From: Chloroflexota bacterium
GTDB lineage: Bacteria; Chloroflexota; Anaerolineae; Aggregatilineales; UBA2796
Reading direction: 5' to 3'
DNA length: 8,097 nucleotides
NCBI GenBank assembly: GCA_017743585.1
Contig: JAGHYP010000119.1
Coordinates: 1 to 8,097, forward strand
This document shows, piece by piece, positions 6,514 through 8,097 of this stretch (the stretch's first letter is position 1; each line of letters begins with the position of its first letter). The notes under the pieces were generated by a model that searched no databases, had not been told where the DNA came from, and saw only the letters and a list, made by a program, of their open reading frames with translations. Position numbers and translations under genes: made by a program.

Positions 6514-8010
6514 ATGAATCCGTTCATTGATGATGGCGGGATTGTCTACGGCGAGAAGTTCGTGGGCAGGCGCGAGGCGCTCGGGCTGATCGAAGACCGC
6601 GTGGTTGGCGGCTTGAGCTGCTTGGCGATAGTCGGGCAAGGTCGGATGGGCAAATCGAGCCTTGCCTATCACGCGCTGGCTCATCAGCGCAAGCGCTTGG
6701 CTGATCAGCGCAGGCTAGTCATCTGGATTAACCTGCCCGGCCTTCAAGGTCGCCACGACCTGTTCAGAAAGTTGCTTCGATGTGCTCGGGATGAGCTTGA
6801 GGAATTCGCGCCTAGCGTGTTGGAAGAGGGGCGCGTTCAGCGCATCCTAGAGCAAGCGCAGCGAAACGAGATTGAATGGCTAGACCTTCAAGAGGCCGTG
6901 CAGCAGTTCTTCAAACATCTGAAGCAGCGCCGCGACTGGCATGTGATCATCATCCTCGATGAATTCGATGCAGCGCGCATAGTGCTTCGAGGCGATCTGC
7001 AAGCTTTCCAGACGCTGCGCGAACTCGCTTATCAGCCCGAGTGGCGCGTCGGCTTGGTGACGCTCTCACGGCGTAGCATCAAAGAAATTGAGACGCAATC
7101 TAGCGCGATCTCTAACTTGCAGGGCATCTTCGACACTTACTATCTGCCGCGTTTCTCGCATGATGAGCTGGCTGAATTGGTGAAGCGCGTGGAGCGAGCG
7201 AACATCGCTCACAGCGAAGAATTGATTAAGGCAGTCTATGCGCGCACAGGTGGTCATCCGTACCTGAGTGTCAAGCTGCTCTCGCAGTTCGTCGCACAGT
7301 GGCTTGAAACGCACACGCTGGACATTGAGCGCGCTTTCGAGCATTCGCAACTGACTTTCATTGCTTATTATGACGAGCTGATGCGTCTGCTGAGCGAAGA
7401 TGAATCCGACCGTAGGCTTTTGGAAATTGTCTGCGGCCCGGTCATTAAGGCGACGCCCACCGATGCAAGAGAATTCGAGGCCTATCAGCTGATCCGACCT
7501 GTTGGCGACGGCTATGAAGGCTTCTCGGATCATTTCACACAATATCTGCGGGCGCGCCAATACGACGTTGACCTATGGAGCTTGTGGACACAAACTGAGC
7601 GCGCACTGCGCGATTTCATAGCATCCCGAATGCAAGATCGGTACGGGCAGGACTGGGAAACAAAGGTTGTTAACGAGCATGGCAGGTTAGCACAAATATT
7701 CAATAAGTGTAGAGGCCGCCGTAAGGAGGCACGAAAGTTTCGAGGTCAACGTGCTTCAGAGCGTTTGATAGACTACGCTGACCCTTGGGACTATTGGCAA
7801 ATCATTGACCTTTACTGGACTTCTTTGGGGCTGCAGGGGACGGAGTCAGAGTGGGAGAAGCGCTTTAAGCTGATACAAGCCGTGCGCAATCCAATGGCGC
7901 ACAGCTCAGAGCACTCGCTGACGGATGAGGCAAAAAAGGAAGCTGAAGTCTACTGCAGGCAGCTGCTGAACGAAATACAGCGCGCGCAAGAGCATCATCG
8001 CAAGGAATGA
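6514..8010 (+). CDS. STAND-type NTPase with C-terminal HEPN-like RNase domain (candidate effector)
   Basis: A 498-aa cytoplasmic protein without a gene name I recognise. It opens with NPF (2-4) and FVGR (16-19), the lead-in of ORC/STAND-like ATPases, then Walker A GQGRMGKSS (41-49), Walker B VIIILDE (D149, E150), LVTLSRRS (181-188) at the sensor-1 position, TGGHPYLSVKLLSQF (245-259) in the helical subdomain, and a winged-helix stretch at ~295-347. Residues ~358-495 are a separate helical domain that begins ERALRDFIASRMQDRYG and contains RNPMAH (R458, H463). An R-x4-6-H motif, often with Asn after Arg, marks HEPN ribonucleases; the overall look resembles Swt1-type HEPN. The expected action is metal-independent RNA cleavage held off until the NTPase is triggered. 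It starts 3 nt after the large Sm/TPR NTPase and has no promoter of its own that I can see, so the two probably work as one module. The HEPN-encoding part uses AGA, AGG, ATA and TTA codons more than the NTPase part. A non-catalytic RNA-binding HEPN is the alternative. Confidence 0.85.
   Translation: MNPFIDDGGIVYGEKFVGRREALGLIEDRVVGGLSCLAIVGQGRMGKSSLAYHALAHQRKRLADQRRLVIWINLPGLQGRHDLFRKLLRCARDELEEFAPSVLEEGRVQRILEQAQRNEIEWLDLQEAVQQFFKHLKQRRDWHVIIILDEFDAARIVLRGDLQAFQTLRELAYQPEWRVGLVTLSRRSIKEIETQSSAISNLQGIFDTYYLPRFSHDELAELVKRVERANIAHSEELIKAVYARTGGHPYLSVKLLSQFVAQWLETHTLDIERAFEHSQLTFIAYYDELMRLLSEDESDRRLLEIVCGPVIKATPTDAREFEAYQLIRPVGDGYEGFSDHFTQYLRARQYDVDLWSLWTQTERALRDFIASRMQDRYGQDWETKVVNEHGRLAQIFNKCRGRRKEARKFRGQRASERLIDYADPWDYWQIIDLYWTSLGLQGTESEWEKRFKLIQAVRNPMAHSSEHSLTDEAKKEAEVYCRQLLNEIQRAQEHHRKE
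7585..7998 (+). other. HEPN-like domain with R-x4-H motif
   Basis: Residues 358-495 of the second NTPase form a helical unit after the winged helix. The motif RNPMAH is encoded at 7885-7902 (Arg CGC 7885-7887, His CAC 7900-7902), followed by SSEHSLTDEA and a final helix, the arrangement seen in HEPN domains where the motif starts the last long helix. Between residues ~395 and 415 is a very basic stretch (KCRGRRKEARKFRGQR) that could contact RNA. The domain assignment is by motif and position only. Confidence 0.65.
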
Positions 8011-8018
8011 TTGTGCTG

Positions 8019-8090
8019 TGGCGACGGCGGGATTCGAACCTGCGACCAAGGGCTTATGAGTCCCCTGCTCTACCGCTGAGCTACGTCGCC
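8019..8090 (-). tRNA. elongator tRNA-Met (anticodon CAT)
   Basis: The minus strand folds as a full cloverleaf: a 7-bp acceptor stem GGCGACG/CGTCGCC, D-arm GCTC-AGCGGTA-GAGC, anticodon loop CTCATAA with CAT at 8058-8056, T-arm GCAGG-TTCGAAT-CCCGC, and discriminator A at 8019. CCA is not encoded (the next bases are CAG), so it must be added after transcription. The A51-C63 mismatch in the T stem and the start GGCGACGTAGCTCAG resemble E. coli elongator tRNA-Met, which favours this over Ile2 (lysidine) or initiator tRNA. Position 31-39 is A-G, an unpaired base pair closing the anticodon stem. Its 3' end faces the stop codon of the HEPN gene, 8 nt away. Confidence 0.93.
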
Positions 8091-8097
8091 ATGCAAC

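Noticed and set aside
6678..6715. 17-nt imperfect direct repeat (21-nt period) in the second NTPase gene
   Set aside because: It encodes the helix LAHQRKRLADQRR with heptad-like periodicity, so it is explained by protein structure and similar codon choice.
8019..8097. A genomic-island attachment site made by duplication of the tRNA 3' end
   Set aside because: I looked for a second copy of the tRNA 3' sequence (ggcgacggcgggattcgaa) elsewhere in the window and did not see one, and no integrase gene is present.
1..8097. CRISPR array, transposase or IS ends
   Set aside because: No regularly spaced identical repeats, no transposase-like frame and no paired terminal inverted repeats were seen.

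Overview
The window looks like a bacterial chromosome segment of moderately high G+C, most plausibly from Chloroflexota. That assignment rests on recognition only: the style of the C-terminal beta-sandwich in the first gene, a Tat-exported sulfite-oxidase-like enzyme, and long TPR/STAND-type NTPases of the kind common in that phylum. No phylogenetic marker other than a tRNA is present.

Layout. Positions 1-507 hold the 3' end of a gene whose product ends in a beta-sandwich like those on Chloroflexota membrane glycosyltransferase-type proteins. At 584-1693 is a Tat-secreted, probably lipid-anchored molybdopterin enzyme of the sulfite oxidase family. Positions 1694-2196 contain no intact gene. 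They hold what I read as a decayed multihaem cytochrome c gene: an intact signal peptide with its own ribosome binding site, a stop, then out-of-frame pieces with CxxCH haem sites and a 34-nt tandem duplication. It may once have been the electron acceptor of the Mo enzyme.

The interesting part is 2197-8010. A consensus TATAAT box leads a tight two-gene operon with a 3-nt gap. The first product (1421 aa) has an Hfq/Sm-like domain at its N terminus, then TPR and helical-repeat arrays, a coiled coil, a beta-sandwich, and a C-terminal STAND/ORC-like P-loop NTPase with a winged helix. The second (498 aa) is another NTPase of the same broad class, ending in a HEPN-like domain with an R-x4-H motif (RNPMAH) typical of HEPN ribonucleases. 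I infer a sensor/switch plus RNase effector pair, i.e. a candidate antiphage or other conflict system in which an RNA-binding-type domain senses and a HEPN RNase executes. I know of no named system with this exact architecture; that has not been searched.

The window ends with an elongator tRNA-Met(CAT) gene on the minus strand. Its 3' end lies 8 nt from the stop codon of the HEPN gene, convergent, with no terminator visible between them. This is a typical position for accessory genes, but no integrase or att duplication is visible here.
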